DNA of 64,000 nt from an uncultured Planctomycetia bacterium (GCA_938003765.1 CALKYE010000087.1:12187-76186), one strand, 5' to 3'; positions 37,401 to 46,352 are shown, counted from the first letter of the stretch. Made by a program: numbers and translations. The notes: generated from the sequence alone by a model not told the origin.

Positions 37401-37903
37401 ACGAGGTGCTGGACACACGCGGCACGCGATTGGGGCGCACGCTCATGCACACCGGCGAAGACGGGCGCGACTCGTTCCTGGTCTGGTCATCCGGGCGGTA
37501 CAGCGTGTTCGCCGAACACCCCGTCGCGGGGTTCGTGCAGCGCGAACTCGAGGTCGCGCCCGGCGCCGAACGTGTCGACGTCGAGCTCGTCCTCGATCCC
37601 GGCGTCTCGTGCTCGGGCGCCGCGCGAGCGCCCGAATCGTTGTTGGGCAGTGACACTGCTGGCGGACGATGGCTGCATATGTCCTTGCGGCGCGTCGATG
37701 TGTCCGGCCAACCGTGGCGCCACGTCTCGGTTCTCGCCGACGACGACGGCCGCGGCTCGTGGCGGCTGGCGGGCCTGCAGCCGGGGCGCTATTCGGCGAC
37801 ACTCGGAGTCTCCGGACCCGCGCGTGCGGCCCCGATCGAGTTCGAAGTGGGTCCCAGCGGCGCTCACGGTCTCGAACTCGAGTTCGAGCTCGCCCGCGAG
37901 TGA
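34421..37903 (+). CDS. ECF sigma factor fused to TM helix and large carboxypeptidase-regulatory-like ectodomain
   Basis: 1160 aa, ATG 34421 with GAGGAG 5 bp upstream. Sigma region 2 spans about residues 10-85 ('RVARHLAASRHDADDLVQATYLTAI', 'WLVGILVLHARNQRRR'). Region 4 spans about 120-170 ('ELPERYAAVVGPYLAGERSS', 'GTVRMQIHRGLGLLRRAL'). A hydrophobic helix at about 214-236 ('RALALGAAALLAGVGVWWW') is followed by some 900 residues of repeated beta-sandwich units: 'IRGVLVFHDGRAFAGAEVRLV', 'LRGRVVDELGAPLVGARVRR', 'IEGRVVLAGDEPVANAEVLVG' and 'LRVTDANGKPVAGAHYEVLD'. These match carboxypeptidase-D-regulatory-like/Ig folds. Topology implies a cytoplasmic sigma domain tethered to the membrane with an external sensor. 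Release by proteolysis or direct signalling would control it; no anti-sigma gene adjoins. Confidence 0.88.
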   Translation: MQHPELRELFERYVEHGDTAALGLAFDRSAPDLMRVARHLAASRHDADDLVQATYLTAIEKLHALERGRDPLPWLVGILVLHARNQRRRRGRRVELPELASNERPDLAAERSELAQLIDQALAELPERYAAVVGPYLAGERSSQQLGLATGRAPGTVRMQIHRGLGLLRRALGGGHGFGAWGVGFELAALRHRVLEAAAKPRGARVAPPRGTHLTRALALGAAALLAGVGVWWWPGVSPAASLTSARPHAHSSSARTTEAAESLELAADPGASLRSEVSRAAGTIDAEAPRGIRGVLVFHDGRAFAGAEVRLVALPSSLFTFDSAAPPPSAPELERSRTRTDSAGRFVLPGGRRGEHLLLAIDCGGPHGALRLVDSSPAADGELDLGELRLDASVRLRGRVVDELGAPLVGARVRRLANLAQFTVGWTADGFANELAGRVAIAAIPAWIRAWFEVFPTQTTASAADGSFELEVDAGASAVLIDKRGCEPLRVAIKGSGAERELGDQVLARARTIEGRVVLAGDEPVANAEVLVGARAAPKAPVNLTRASLTDARGAFECVGVPREGRIVVAARRNASCAWTTGEFAPEGEIVLQLATAALDVTARDEAGAAVNDVEFDLRPLAVAGMRPNALLDREAFTRRGSGVVRFESLAPGAYLVTARKRGFAPVSAEVALGDESKELELVLASAQMCAVVVVDASTRAPVADAKVVLSDRSSTWRSRATTDAAGRAELTQPARADGTRCQLEVAHAQFATTFASVAAAADEPQVIELGPGASLRVQVLERGRPSTRRWTVQLGAGSAELTRLWASTLAAGVAELDSIPPGRWTWELREAWITRDATELLSEKFDEAPPVREGKITLGAGEVSELTLELEPAPTSPDGELARLHGRFAIEVSSREHLVLTLDGIGSLARSHHDARLDTDGEFDFGWIPAGRYGAELRFERAREEELYSEPWRESVELAAGEVRRLDVALARKRLELRVTDANGKPVAGAHYEVLDTRGTRLGRTLMHTGEDGRDSFLVWSSGRYSVFAEHPVAGFVQRELEVAPGAERVDVELVLDPGVSCSGAARAPESLLGSDTAGGRWLHMSLRRVDVSGQPWRHVSVLADDDGRGSWRLAGLQPGRYSATLGVSGPARAAPIEFEVGPSGAHGLELEFELARE

Positions 37904-38014
37904 GCAGCTTGCGGGCCGAGCGCTCGCTGTAACGGAGCGGGCAGCTCACGGATGTATTCGCTGTGCGAGACGCAATCGGCGTCCGCGACGAACCGCATCC
38001 AATCGAGCCTTCCC

Positions 38015-39052
38015 ATGCACCCTCTCCGCGCCCTCGCCAGCCTCGCCGTCTCGTTCGCCTGCTCCGTCGCCAGCGCCCAGATCGTCGGCAGTCCCGTGAT
38101 CGATCGAGCGATCAACGACAGCTCCACGGGCGTCGTCTACATCTATCGAGGAGCCACACAGCCCCTCGCCGGCCCCACGACGGTGGGGAACTGGTCGTTC
38201 TTCGACAATGACCTCGCCACGATGAACCAGAAGGTGACGCCGCTGCTGTTCGAGGTCACGGGCGCCAATCAGTGGACCGTGGTCGCGATCGGCACGCCGC
38301 GCGCTTCGACAGCCACTGGCGTGCAAACGCATCCGTTCGCCGTGCAGGCCGGCATCACTTCGCTCGTCGCCGGCAAGCAGTACACGGTGGGCTTCGCTCA
38401 CCTCGACTACAGCTTCACTTCCGGGGTCGCGACGCCCGGGACTCCGTCCGGAGGCGTCGTCGACTTCAGCGGCTACAACATCTTCACGGACACATGGTCG
38501 TACGTGTTCGGCACGCCGAACCTCGGCACGATCGTCGGCACGGGCGGACTCGCGCTCGACAGCTTCGGCTTTCCTGGGCGCATCTGCTCGGCGTCGTTCG
38601 AGTTCGGCGGCGGCGGCCCGATCACGTACTGCACGCCGAGCACGACCTCGAGCGGCTGCGCGCCGACGATGGGCTACGTCGGCTCACCGAACGTGTCGGC
38701 CTCGGCGGGCTTCCAGATCCGTGTCAGCAACGTCGAGCCCAACAAGCAAGGCCTGATCTTCTACGGCGTGAGCGGCCGCGCGATCTCGCCCTGGGCGCCG
38801 AACAGCACGAGCTACCTGTGCGTGAAGTCGCCCACGCAGCGCATGAGTCTCCTGAACAGCAACGGCACGAATGGCTTGTGCAACGGAACGCTCAGCATCG
38901 ACTGGCTCGCGTGGCTCGCGGCCAATCCGGGCGCTCTGGGAACTCCGTTCAGCGCGGGCGTCGGCGTCAACGCGCAAGCGTGGTTCCGCGATCCGCCGGC
39001 CGCGAAGACGACGAACTTGAGCAACGGGCTCGAGTTCGTGACCGCGCCTTGA
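38015..39052 (+). CDS. Exported protein with shared C-terminal domain
   Basis: 345 aa from ATG 38015, the start of a signal peptide ('MHPLRALASLAVSFACSVASAQ'). The middle (about 25-200) is beta-rich with 'VVYIYRGATQPL' and 'QYTVGFAHLDYSF' and has no family I recognise; the pattern suggests a jelly-roll or lectin-like fold, but this is a guess. The last 141 residues (38627-39049) are the same domain that ends the proteins at 22114 and 41268. It sits 111 bp after the sigma-fusion gene and ends at a terminator. Confidence 0.75.
   Translation: MHPLRALASLAVSFACSVASAQIVGSPVIDRAINDSSTGVVYIYRGATQPLAGPTTVGNWSFFDNDLATMNQKVTPLLFEVTGANQWTVVAIGTPRASTATGVQTHPFAVQAGITSLVAGKQYTVGFAHLDYSFTSGVATPGTPSGGVVDFSGYNIFTDTWSYVFGTPNLGTIVGTGGLALDSFGFPGRICSASFEFGGGGPITYCTPSTTSSGCAPTMGYVGSPNVSASAGFQIRVSNVEPNKQGLIFYGVSGRAISPWAPNSTSYLCVKSPTQRMSLLNSNGTNGLCNGTLSIDWLAWLAANPGALGTPFSAGVGVNAQAWFRDPPAAKTTNLSNGLEFVTAP
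38627..39049 (+). other. Shared C-terminal domain, copy C (141 residues)
   Basis: 'YCTPSTTSSGC', 'KQGLIFYGVSGRAISPW', 'YLCVKSPTQR', 'LCNGTLSIDWLAW', 'AQAWFRDPPAAKTTNLSNG'. It is collinear with copies A and D without a net length change. Confidence 0.85.
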
Positions 39053-39082
39053 GCTGACGACGCGATCGGCCGCAGAACTGTT

Positions 39083-39125
39083 GATCGCCGGGAGTCTTCG
39101 CGCACCGCGCAGATTCCCGGCGATC
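39083..39125. terminator. Terminator hairpin between convergent genes
   Basis: Perfect 11-bp stem (39083-39093 with 39115-39125) followed by TCGTTT, only a few bases before the opposing stop. Confidence 0.75.
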
Positions 39126-39130
39126 TCGTT

Positions 39131-40300
39131 TCACAGTTCCACGTCGGTCGCTCCCGGTGTGATGCGCTTCCACGCGCCCTTCTCCCGCAGCGCCGCTTGC
39201 GAGTGGCCGCTGGCGTGGTGGACGTCGAGCGCGAGCACGCGTCCGCCCAACACGAAGCCCACGTTCTCGACCACGGTGTGGCCCACGACGACGCGCTCGA
39301 CCTGGAGTTGCTCGAGGAGCTTGTCCAAGTCGTTCTCCGCGACGACCGGAGCCTTCAGGTAGCCGCGATACCAGATCAGTCCATCGGGCGAGCCCGCGGC
39401 GAGCGCCAAAACGCCGTCGTTCGACCTGCTCCAGCGCTCGGCGGCGAGCGCCGTGCGCAGAGCGTCGTTGAGCTGCTCGATGCGAAGTCCCGCCTCGCCG
39501 ACCTTGGGGCTCACGCCGCCGTGCACGAACAGCTCGCTGCCCAATTGCACGGCTGCGTTGCGCGTGCGCAGCCACTGACCGAGCACGGTGTCGTTGGCGT
39601 ACAGCGCTTCGAGTTTCTCGCCCAGCAGCGCGGCGTTCTCGTGGTACTTGCGTCGCACGTAGCGCAGATCGCCGGTGAGGTTCATGACCTCGTGATTGCC
39701 CAGCACGAAGTGCAGCGCGCCTCCGGCCTCACGCGCGCGCGCTTCGAGTTCGTAGAGCACCCACAGGCACTCCGTGACGTGCACGCCGCGGTCGAACAGG
39801 TCGCCGACGTACGCCACGTGCCCGCTTCCGAATGTCCAGCGCAGCTGTTCGTCGACGACGTTCCCCGCGCGCAGCAGGCGCAGCATTGCGCCGAGCTCGC
39901 CCTCGATGTCCGAGAACGCGAACACGCGCTCCGGCGCCGGAAGACGACACTGGGGGGCGCTCGCGGGCGCGCGCAGGCGCACGACGAACGGCTCAGGAAC
40001 GTCGGGGAGCGCGAGTTGGAAGCTCGCGTTCTCTGCCTCGAGGCGTTCGACCTCGACGCGAGGTCCTTTGTCGTCGGCGACGACGCGCTTGCACTCGAAC
40101 GCGCCGCTTTCGAGCCGACGCACGTACGGACCGTCGGGGCCGGCGGTGCTCGCGTCGCGCGCGCTGTCTTGCACTGCGCCCGGCGCAGCGGAATGCGCGG
40201 GTGTCGCAGCGGCCAGGGCGGGCGCGAGCGCGATGACCAGCGCGGTGGCGAGCGCCGTCCGTTGCTCTCGAGCGAGAGAGAGGACTCTGTTGGTGTTCAC
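39131..40300 (-). CDS. Exported calcineurin-like metallophosphoesterase
   Basis: 389 aa from GTG 40300 (GAGG 8 bp upstream). A signal peptide lies at about 1-35. The phosphoesterase core has 'FAFSDIEGELGAMLRLL' (D-x-E/H variant of the first metal motif), 'VAYVGDLFDRG' (GDxxDRG), 'FVLGNHEVMNL' (GNHE), 'LFVHGGVSP' and 'RVVVGHTVVE' (GH). The order and 'LFVHGGVSP' fit the Shewanella-like PPP-type phosphatases. The first motif shows Asp-x-Glu where most enzymes have Asp-x-His, a possible change in metal ligation. Periplasmic phosphomonoesterase or protein phosphatase activity is likely. Confidence 0.88.
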   Translation of the reverse strand: MNTNRVLSLAREQRTALATALVIALAPALAAATPAHSAAPGAVQDSARDASTAGPDGPYVRRLESGAFECKRVVADDKGPRVEVERLEAENASFQLALPDVPEPFVVRLRAPASAPQCRLPAPERVFAFSDIEGELGAMLRLLRAGNVVDEQLRWTFGSGHVAYVGDLFDRGVHVTECLWVLYELEARAREAGGALHFVLGNHEVMNLTGDLRYVRRKYHENAALLGEKLEALYANDTVLGQWLRTRNAAVQLGSELFVHGGVSPKVGEAGLRIEQLNDALRTALAAERWSRSNDGVLALAAGSPDGLIWYRGYLKAPVVAENDLDKLLEQLQVERVVVGHTVVENVGFVLGGRVLALDVHHASGHSQAALREKGAWKRITPGATDVEL

Positions 40301-40367
40301 GGGTGACCTCCCGAGCCGTGGGTTCGATCGAGCGAGCGGCAAAGACAAAGAGACCAGCGCGCGGCGC

Positions 40368-41225
40368 TCAGCGTTGCGCCCAGCGGAGGTGCGCGACGAC
40401 CGGGTGATGATCGCTCGGCCAGCGGCCCGAAGCGCTCGGCGCGGAGAGGATCTCGGCCCGCGCGGCGCCCAGGTGCGCGCTGAACAGGATGTAGTCGATG
40501 CGCGCGCCGTCGAGCCCGCCGCGGAACGCGTGGAAGGTGCCCGCGGCCCGCACGTCGGGGTGCAGTGCTCGGTACGCGTCCGTCAACCCCGCAGAGCGCA
40601 GCGCACGGAGCGGCGCCGAGTCCTCGGTCGCGTTCAAGTCGCCCATCACGAGCTGCGCTCCGGCGCTCGCAGCCACGCGGGTCGCGAGCAGTTGCGCGGA
40701 GCGTTCGCGTGCGAGCTCGCCGCGATGGTCGAAGTGGGTGTTCCACACGGTCAGCTCCGCGCCGCTCGCGCGATCGACGACGCGCGCCCACGAGCACATG
40801 CGCGTGAGCGCGGCGTCCCAGCCGACCGACGCGACGCGCTCGGGCGTGTCGCTGAGCCAGAAGTCGCCGTGCTCGAGCAACTCGAAGCGCTCGCGCGCGA
40901 GGAACAGCGACGCGTGTTCGCCGGCCAAGCCTCCCTCGCGGCCCTGGCCGACGCGGAGGTGTCCGGGCAAGCGCTGTTCGAGGAACGCGATCTGGAAGTC
41001 GAGCGCTTCCTGCACGCCGAGGATGTCCGGCGCAGCCTCTCGAATGCGCTGCGCCACGGCTTCGCAGCGCAGCGGCCACGCGTCGAGTCCGTCGTCGGCC
41101 GCGCCGTAGCGCACGTTGAAGCTCATGACGACGAGCTCGGGCGGCTCGGCCCGCTCGTGCGTGGTCGGTGCGGGGCGTGCGCAGGCTGCAGCAAGCGCGA
41201 CGATGACGGCGATGGCGCGGAGCAT
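40368..41225 (-). CDS. Endonuclease/exonuclease/phosphatase (EEP) family lipoprotein
   Basis: 285 aa from ATG 41225. The N-terminus is hydrophobic with 'VALAAACARPA', a weak lipobox, so it may be a lipoprotein. EEP-fold motifs: 'VMSFNVRYGAADDG' (metal-binding Asn), 'ILGVQEALDFQI' (Glu), 'NTHFDHRG' (catalytic His/Asp), 'QLVMGDLNATEDSAP' (DxN), 'IDYILFS' and the terminal 'SDHHPVVAHLRW' (DH). All key residues are present. It hydrolyses a phosphodiester or phosphomonoester (nucleic acid, sphingolipid or inositol-type) outside the cytoplasm. Confidence 0.9.
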   Translation of the reverse strand: MLRAIAVIVALAAACARPAPTTHERAEPPELVVMSFNVRYGAADDGLDAWPLRCEAVAQRIREAAPDILGVQEALDFQIAFLEQRLPGHLRVGQGREGGLAGEHASLFLARERFELLEHGDFWLSDTPERVASVGWDAALTRMCSWARVVDRASGAELTVWNTHFDHRGELARERSAQLLATRVAASAGAQLVMGDLNATEDSAPLRALRSAGLTDAYRALHPDVRAAGTFHAFRGGLDGARIDYILFSAHLGAARAEILSAPSASGRWPSDHHPVVAHLRWAQR

Positions 41226-41267
41226 CGCGCGAGGGTACTCGCCCGCGTCCGCGCCCCGCACGCGCGT

Positions 41268-43973
41268 CTACGGCCTGGTCACGAACTCGAGCGCGTCGCT
41301 GAGGTTGGTCGAGCGCGGCGCCGGCGGATCGCGATACCAAGCTTGCGCGTTCACGGCGACTCCGGCTGCGAACGGAGCGCCGACGGCTGCGGGGTTGTTC
41401 GCGATGTAGTCGAGCCAGTCGACGCTCACGGCGCCGTCGCACGCTCCCGCCGCGCCGCCGCTGCTGGCCGAGAGCACGCGCTGGATCGGCGCGCGCACGC
41501 ACAAATAGCTCGTGCTCCCCGCGGCCCACGGCTCCGCGCGCCGACCGCCGACGCCGTAGAACAGGAGCGTCTGACGCTGGCCGTCCAGGTTGCTCACGTC
41601 GAGCCTGAAGCCGTTGGACTTGGAGAGACTCGGCGAGCCGTCGAACTCCATCGTCGGCGCGCAGCCGTTCGTCGATGTCCCGGCGGTGCAGTAGCTCAGC
41701 GGCTCCGGTGAATACGCGATCAGCCGCGCGATGCGGTGGCGGATCGCGCCGTCGTACGACAGGAAGCTCCCGCCGATCAGGGCGCGGCCGTTCGCGTCGA
41801 GCGTCATCGAGTTGACGCTGCCTCCGACGCCAGGGAATCCGCGGAACTCGAGATCTGGATTTCCATCGGTGTGAAGCCGCGCGATCGAGCGCAGCGGCTG
41901 GCCCATCACCGTCTGGAAGCTGCCGGCGATCAGGATCTTGTGATCTGGCTGCAACGCGATCGCGAGGGCCTGGCCCGAGGTGCTCGTCCCGGAGAGCAGG
42001 CCGGCGCCGGACGCGAACGTTGAGTCCAGGCTGCCGTCGGCATTCAGGCGCGCGAGCCCGCGTCGAGTCACGCCATTGACCCAAGTGAAGTACCCCCCGA
42101 TGAGGATCTTGCCGTCGGGTTGCAGCACCACCTCGCTGACGGAGTCGTTCGCGCCCGGGTTGGGCGCGAAACCCGTGTCGAGCTGCCCGCCCGGCTTGAG
42201 CCGTGCGATGCAGCGTCGCGGCAGGCCGCCGACAGACTGGAAGTTGCCGCCGATGACGATGCCTCCGTCGGGTTGGAGAGCGATGTCATTGACGTAGTAG
42301 CTGCCCACCCCAGACAGCGGGTCGAAGCTGAGATCGAGTGCGCCGTTCGTCTCGAGTCGCGCGATGCGCCCGCGGGCTACTCCGTTGAAGGTTGTGAACG
42401 AGCCTGCGACGAGCACCCTTCCGTCGGGTTGAACAGCGATGGCGCGAATGCCGCCGAGCGGAACTGCGCCCGCGTCGAAGCTCGTGTCCACGCTTCCGTT
42501 CACCTCGAGCCGCGCGAGGCCTGTGCGCGCCGTCCCGCCCAGAGCCGTGAATGTCCCCGCGACCAGCAGCTTGTCATCGGCCTGCAGCGCGGCGACTTGG
42601 ATTCCGCCGTTGGACTGAGGGTCGTAGCTCGCGTCGAGCGCGCCGTCGGACTCGATGCGAGCCAACTTCTCGCGAGGGATGTTGGCGTAGTAGTCGAACG
42701 CACCCAGCACCACGGTCTTGCCGTCGCTCTGCGGCAAGACTTGCCGCACGAAGTCACCGGGTGCGGGCAGCGGATTGAAGCTCGTATCCAATGCTCCGTC
42801 GGGCTCGAGTCTCACTACGCCGTTGCGCTCGAAGCCATCCCAGTCGCTGATGTCCCCGCTGACGAGGACCTTGCCGTTCGCTAGCTGGTGCATGGCGAAT
42901 GCGGCGTTGGTCGAGCCGCTGGGAGGCGTGAACGAAGTGTCGAGTGCGCCGTCCGGCATCAAGCGCGCGACCGAGTTGCGCGGCGCGCCCTGGTAGCTCT
43001 GGATGTAGCCACCGATCAACAGGCGCCCATCGGACTGAAGCGTCAGCGCGTGGATTCGCCCGCTCGGGCCTGCGCCGGGGTCGAAGCCCAGATCGAGCGC
43101 ACCGTTCGGGTGGAGTCGCGCCAGGAAACGACGCGGAACGGCGCCGATCGAGTTGAAGTCGCCGCCGATCACGACCTTGCCATCGGGCTGGAGCGCGATG
43201 GCCAGGACATGACCGAGCGCTCCCAGGCCTGGGTCAAAGCTCGTGTCGAGGCTGCCGTCAGAGTTCAAGCGCGCGATGCGATTGCGCGAGACTCCGCCGT
43301 AGTGCGTGAAATGGCCGCCGATCAGGATCTTGCCATCGCTCTGCAGCAGCACGCACGTCACCACAGTGTTGGCGCCGTTGGACGAGTCGAAGCTCGGGTC
43401 GACGCTTCCATCGGCGTTGAGGCGCGCGACGTACTTGCGCGGCGCGCCGTCGAACGATGTGAACCAGCCGCCGACGATCAGCTTGCCGTCGGGCTGGAGC
43501 GCGACGCTCTGGACGTACCCGTAGTCCTGCGGACCTGCGCCGGGATCGAAACTCGGATCGAGGCGCCCGTCGCTGTTCACGCGCGCGATTCCGATGCGCG
43601 GAACTGCGTCGTAGGTCGTCAAGCCGCCCGCGACGATGAGCTTGCCATCGGGCTGCCGCGCGACGCTCACGATCGGGCCGACGGGGCCCGGCGCGGTCTG
43701 CAGCGTTGGATCGAGGCTGCCATCCGGATTCACACGCGCGAGGCTCTTGCGAGCGACGGAGTTGTAGAAGCCGAACCCGCCGGCGATCACGAGCTTGCCG
43801 TCGGGCTGCAGCAGGCTGGCGTCGACTTGCCAACTGGCGCCAATGCCGTACGTGCCATCGTCGGCGCGATTGAAACTGGGGTCGTTCGAGCCGTCTTGGG
43901 CGTGCAGTCCTGCGCTGAGAACGGCGGCCAGCGCTGCGAGAACGACAGACAGGCGAGTGAGGCGAAGAAGCAT
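41268..43973 (-). CDS. Exported delta-60-repeat protein with shared C-terminal domain
   Basis: 901 aa; ATG 43973 opens a signal peptide ('[18 protein letters not shown]'-type) and has GAGGAG 7 bp upstream. About 14-15 tandem repeats of some 50-55 residues carry the delta-60 pattern '[13 protein letters not shown]...[18 protein letters not shown]', with the constant 'QPDGK' and 'LDTSF' cores. They should form beta-propellers at the cell surface. The final 141 residues (41271-41693) are the shared Cys-containing domain. Its role is probably adhesive or structural. Confidence 0.88.
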   Translation of the reverse strand: MLLRLTRLSVVLAALAAVLSAGLHAQDGSNDPSFNRADDGTYGIGASWQVDASLLQPDGKLVIAGGFGFYNSVARKSLARVNPDGSLDPTLQTAPGPVGPIVSVARQPDGKLIVAGGLTTYDAVPRIGIARVNSDGRLDPSFDPGAGPQDYGYVQSVALQPDGKLIVGGWFTSFDGAPRKYVARLNADGSVDPSFDSSNGANTVVTCVLLQSDGKILIGGHFTHYGGVSRNRIARLNSDGSLDTSFDPGLGALGHVLAIALQPDGKVVIGGDFNSIGAVPRRFLARLHPNGALDLGFDPGAGPSGRIHALTLQSDGRLLIGGYIQSYQGAPRNSVARLMPDGALDTSFTPPSGSTNAAFAMHQLANGKVLVSGDISDWDGFERNGVVRLEPDGALDTSFNPLPAPGDFVRQVLPQSDGKTVVLGAFDYYANIPREKLARIESDGALDASYDPQSNGGIQVAALQADDKLLVAGTFTALGGTARTGLARLEVNGSVDTSFDAGAVPLGGIRAIAVQPDGRVLVAGSFTTFNGVARGRIARLETNGALDLSFDPLSGVGSYYVNDIALQPDGGIVIGGNFQSVGGLPRRCIARLKPGGQLDTGFAPNPGANDSVSEVVLQPDGKILIGGYFTWVNGVTRRGLARLNADGSLDSTFASGAGLLSGTSTSGQALAIALQPDHKILIAGSFQTVMGQPLRSIARLHTDGNPDLEFRGFPGVGGSVNSMTLDANGRALIGGSFLSYDGAIRHRIARLIAYSPEPLSYCTAGTSTNGCAPTMEFDGSPSLSKSNGFRLDVSNLDGQRQTLLFYGVGGRRAEPWAAGSTSYLCVRAPIQRVLSASSGGAAGACDGAVSVDWLDYIANNPAAVGAPFAAGVAVNAQAWYRDPPAPRSTNLSDALEFVTRP
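41271..41693 (-). other. Shared C-terminal domain, copy D (141 residues)
   Basis: '[15 protein letters not shown]', '[16 protein letters not shown]', '[10 protein letters not shown]', '[14 protein letters not shown]', 'AQAWYRDPP', '[10 protein letters not shown]'. The opening 11 residues are identical to copy A. Confidence 0.85.
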
Positions 43974-44389
43974 GGGAGAGCTCCTCGGGGCGGATCGGGC
44001 CCGACGCGGGGGCGCGAACTGGTGGGGAAGATTGCGGGCAGGCGGGGCGCGGACTCGCGTTGCGCACCGTACTAGCGCGCTGCGCGGCAAGACCGCCGAC
44101 GTCGAGTGCAATAGTGCTCACTCGCGTCCGGACTACCACCTTCCACTCGCCTGAATCACCACTTCGTCAGTGGCGCGCCGCGACACCGCTGCGAGTCGCG
44201 CGCGGGACGCCTCGGCGGAGTCTCAGAGCGTGCCAGCGCCCATCCGCCAGCCTGCGACCGGAGCATCGGCGTGTCGCGCGTCCGCCGCAGCGGCGTATCG
44301 CGACGGGCAGACCGCGCCGCGCTCGAACCGTGGCCGCGAGCACCGACCGTGTTGTCGATCGACTCGCTGTCCGAGCGCGGCGCGCAGGC
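43974..44389. other. 416-bp intergenic region upstream of the delta-60 gene
   Basis: It lies between two minus-strand genes. A small hairpin CCACT/AGTGG occurs at 44159-44173. Open frames here are Arg/Ser-rich and overlap each other on both strands, so none is called. It should include the promoter of the delta-60 gene. Confidence 0.4.
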
Positions 44390-44725
44390 TCACTTGCGGC
44401 GTTCGGCCTCCTCCATGCGGATGACCTGCCGTCGAATCTCGAGCGCGGCTGCGTTCTCGGGATCGGAGTCCAGCACGCGGCTCGACTCGGCCGCGGCGCC
44501 GAAGCTGTCGCCCAGCTCGAGCAGGAGCTGCGCGTACTCGACGCGCGTCGCGATGCTGGGGGAGCGGCGGCACAGTTGCGCGTAGACGCGAGAGGCGTCG
44601 ACGTACTTGCCATTGCGCGCATGCGCGCGAGCGAGCTCGAGTTGCGCCGAAGCTGTCGCAGCCGAGTCCGTCGAGCGGTCGGCGCCTCCCAGGAGGCGTC
44701 GGAACCAGTCTGTAGGTGAGTTCAT
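44390..44725 (-). CDS. Small TPR-like protein
   Basis: 111 aa from ATG 44725 ('MNSPTDWFRRLLGG'). Residues about 25-100 form two or three TPR-like helical pairs: 'LELARAHARNGKYVDASRVYAQL', 'RVEYAQLLLELGDSFGAAAESSRVL' and 'DPENAAALEIRRQVIRM'. It has no signal peptide or membrane segment, so it is probably a cytoplasmic adaptor. No operon partner is obvious. Confidence 0.65.
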   Translation of the reverse strand: MNSPTDWFRRLLGGADRSTDSAATASAQLELARAHARNGKYVDASRVYAQLCRRSPSIATRVEYAQLLLELGDSFGAAAESSRVLDSDPENAAALEIRRQVIRMEEAERRK

Positions 44726-44918
44726 GTTGAGTGGCGTGAAAGCGGAGCGCGCGCACCGTGGGCGCAGAACGTCCGCAGAAGCGAATCGAACGAAGTTGAA
44801 GTCGCAGCACGCTCGCAGTGCGGGCGTGAGGCTCAACCGCCACGCAGGGCGGGAGCCAGGCCGCCGCGCTCGACAACGTGCGGGGCGGCCTGTGGGGCGC
44901 TGGATGGAACTCGCCCGG

Positions 44919-45293
44919 TCAGGCGCGCGCGCCCGCTGCGTTCGCTGACCCGTTCACGCGCAAGTGGGCGAGCGCGAGACGTGCTCGCGCATGCCCGAGC
45001 TCGCACGGGCGGCTCGACTCTGCGCCGCGTCGATCCGGCGCGGCAGCGCACGCATGTTCTCGCGCGTCCCCGTCGCCGCCATCCGTCGCGGTCCTGCGTT
45101 CGCCGCGCTCCTCGAGCGCGGAAGCCGCACGCGCGTCGGCCTGTTGCTCGTGCGCCAGCGCGATGCGCTCGACCTGCGCGCTCCGCCACTGGCTTTCGCC
45201 TTCATGCGATCCCAGCGCCGGCGCCTGCGTGCTCGGCGGCGCGAGCAGGCCGAGCACGATGAACAGATGCAGGATGCGGAGCAGCGCGCGCAC
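44919..45293 (-). CDS. Possible small exported protein
   Basis: 124 aa from a GTG at 45293. The only support is a good signal-like N-terminus ('MRALLRILHLFIVLGLLAPPSTQA') followed by a charged Ala/Glu/Arg-rich segment with 'SAQVERIALAHEQQADAR'. The C-terminal half looks like random GC-rich coding and other frames are also open. It may be real or only the first 60 residues may be under selection. Confidence 0.35.
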   Translation of the reverse strand: MRALLRILHLFIVLGLLAPPSTQAPALGSHEGESQWRSAQVERIALAHEQQADARAASALEERGERRTATDGGDGDAREHACAAAPDRRGAESSRPCELGHARARLALAHLRVNGSANAAGARA

Positions 45294-45416
45294 GAGTCGC
45301 CCAATCCTAGCTCCGATTCGCTCGCACCCCAGCCGAGTCGCTGGCGTTGGCCTCGCGATTCCCCTGCCGTTGCGTGTCGTGAGCGATGCCCGACAGCGCG
45401 GCGGGACGGGCTCTCG

Positions 45417-45857
45417 CTACCGCGCGTAAGCCCGCCGCGCGAACAGCAGCGTCAGGAACGGCAGCATGTTCGCCTTGTTCGGGATCAGGCTGAAGATGCG
45501 CTACAGGCGTTTGGGGTTGAAGTAGAAGCGCCGGTACGCGTCCTTGCGCAGCTTGGTGATCGTCGTCCCCGGCGCCGTCGAGAGGTTGGTCTCGGTCTGA
45601 TGCGGCTCGTAGGCCGACCAGTCGGTGGGCAGGTCGAAGCCTGCGTGCTCGACCTGCGTGAAGAACTCCGTGCCCTTGAAGGGGGGGGGCATGCGGAAGA
45701 ACGCCGCGGTGTGGAAGCTCGAGCGCGCGGCCCGATCGATCGTCGACTGGATCTTTTCTTCGGTCTCGCTCGGGAAGCCGAGCATGAACGCGTGGTGCAC
45801 CAGCACGCCTTCCCTGGCGATGAACTCGACGGTGCGCTCGACCTTCGCGATCTAGAA
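45417..45857 (-). pseudogene. Truncated, decayed duplicate of the radical SAM gene at 47310
   Basis: This stretch is a close copy of the last 145 or so codons of the gene at 47310-48707, down to the same stop ('ARRAYAR' then TAG at 45417-45419). It lacks the N-terminal three quarters, including the cobalamin-like and Cys-cluster domains. A TGG codon has become TAG (45501-45503), cutting the frame after 'RRFYFNPKRL'. A 3-bp insertion in a G-run (about 45680) adds a proline in 'MPPPFKGTEF'. Similarity fades upstream of about 45857. It is non-functional as a radical SAM enzyme. Confidence 0.85.
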
Positions 45858-46352
45858 GTGCTCACCGCTCCTTCCGGGCGCACGGCCAAGCGCGGGAGGA
45901 ACGGAGGACGTGGGAGTGCGCAGGCGTCGCGTAATGCTTCGACCAATGGGTACGCAACATCGCCGCTCGTCTGCGCAGGCCGAGGGCGCCCAGCTCCGCG
46001 CCGAGCCGCCGCGTTGGTCGGGACGAGCGTCGATCACGACGGCCTGGAGGTCGGCGAACTCCTCGAGCGGCCAGCCCGAAAGATGGGCTCCGCCGCGACG
46101 TGAACATCAGGGCGCGTCCACGAACGCGCGCGTGGTCCCGTGCAACCCGATGCGCCTGACCTCGATCTCCGTGTGCGCTCCGTGGTTCGCGCGAGGCGTC
46201 GTAGCTCGAGTGGGCGTCGATGCGCGGCGCGGCAAGGCCCGGGGACGTCCGCGGTCCGTCACGGACGACGTGGCTGAGCTAGATGCGCTGCGCGATTCGG
46301 GAGCGTCTCCGCGGACAGGTCGACGCTCGCTGCGGGCCGTGCGCTGCCGCGC
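45858..46352. other. Decayed region with coding remnants
   Basis: No intact gene. On the minus strand short protein-like fragments appear in different frames, for example 'LEEFADLQAVVIDARPDQRGG' (about 46010-46075) and 'ALRDACALPRPPFLP' (about 45895-45940). This suggests remains of one or more genes broken by frameshifts beside the truncated radical SAM copy. Their identity cannot be determined. Confidence 0.4.
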
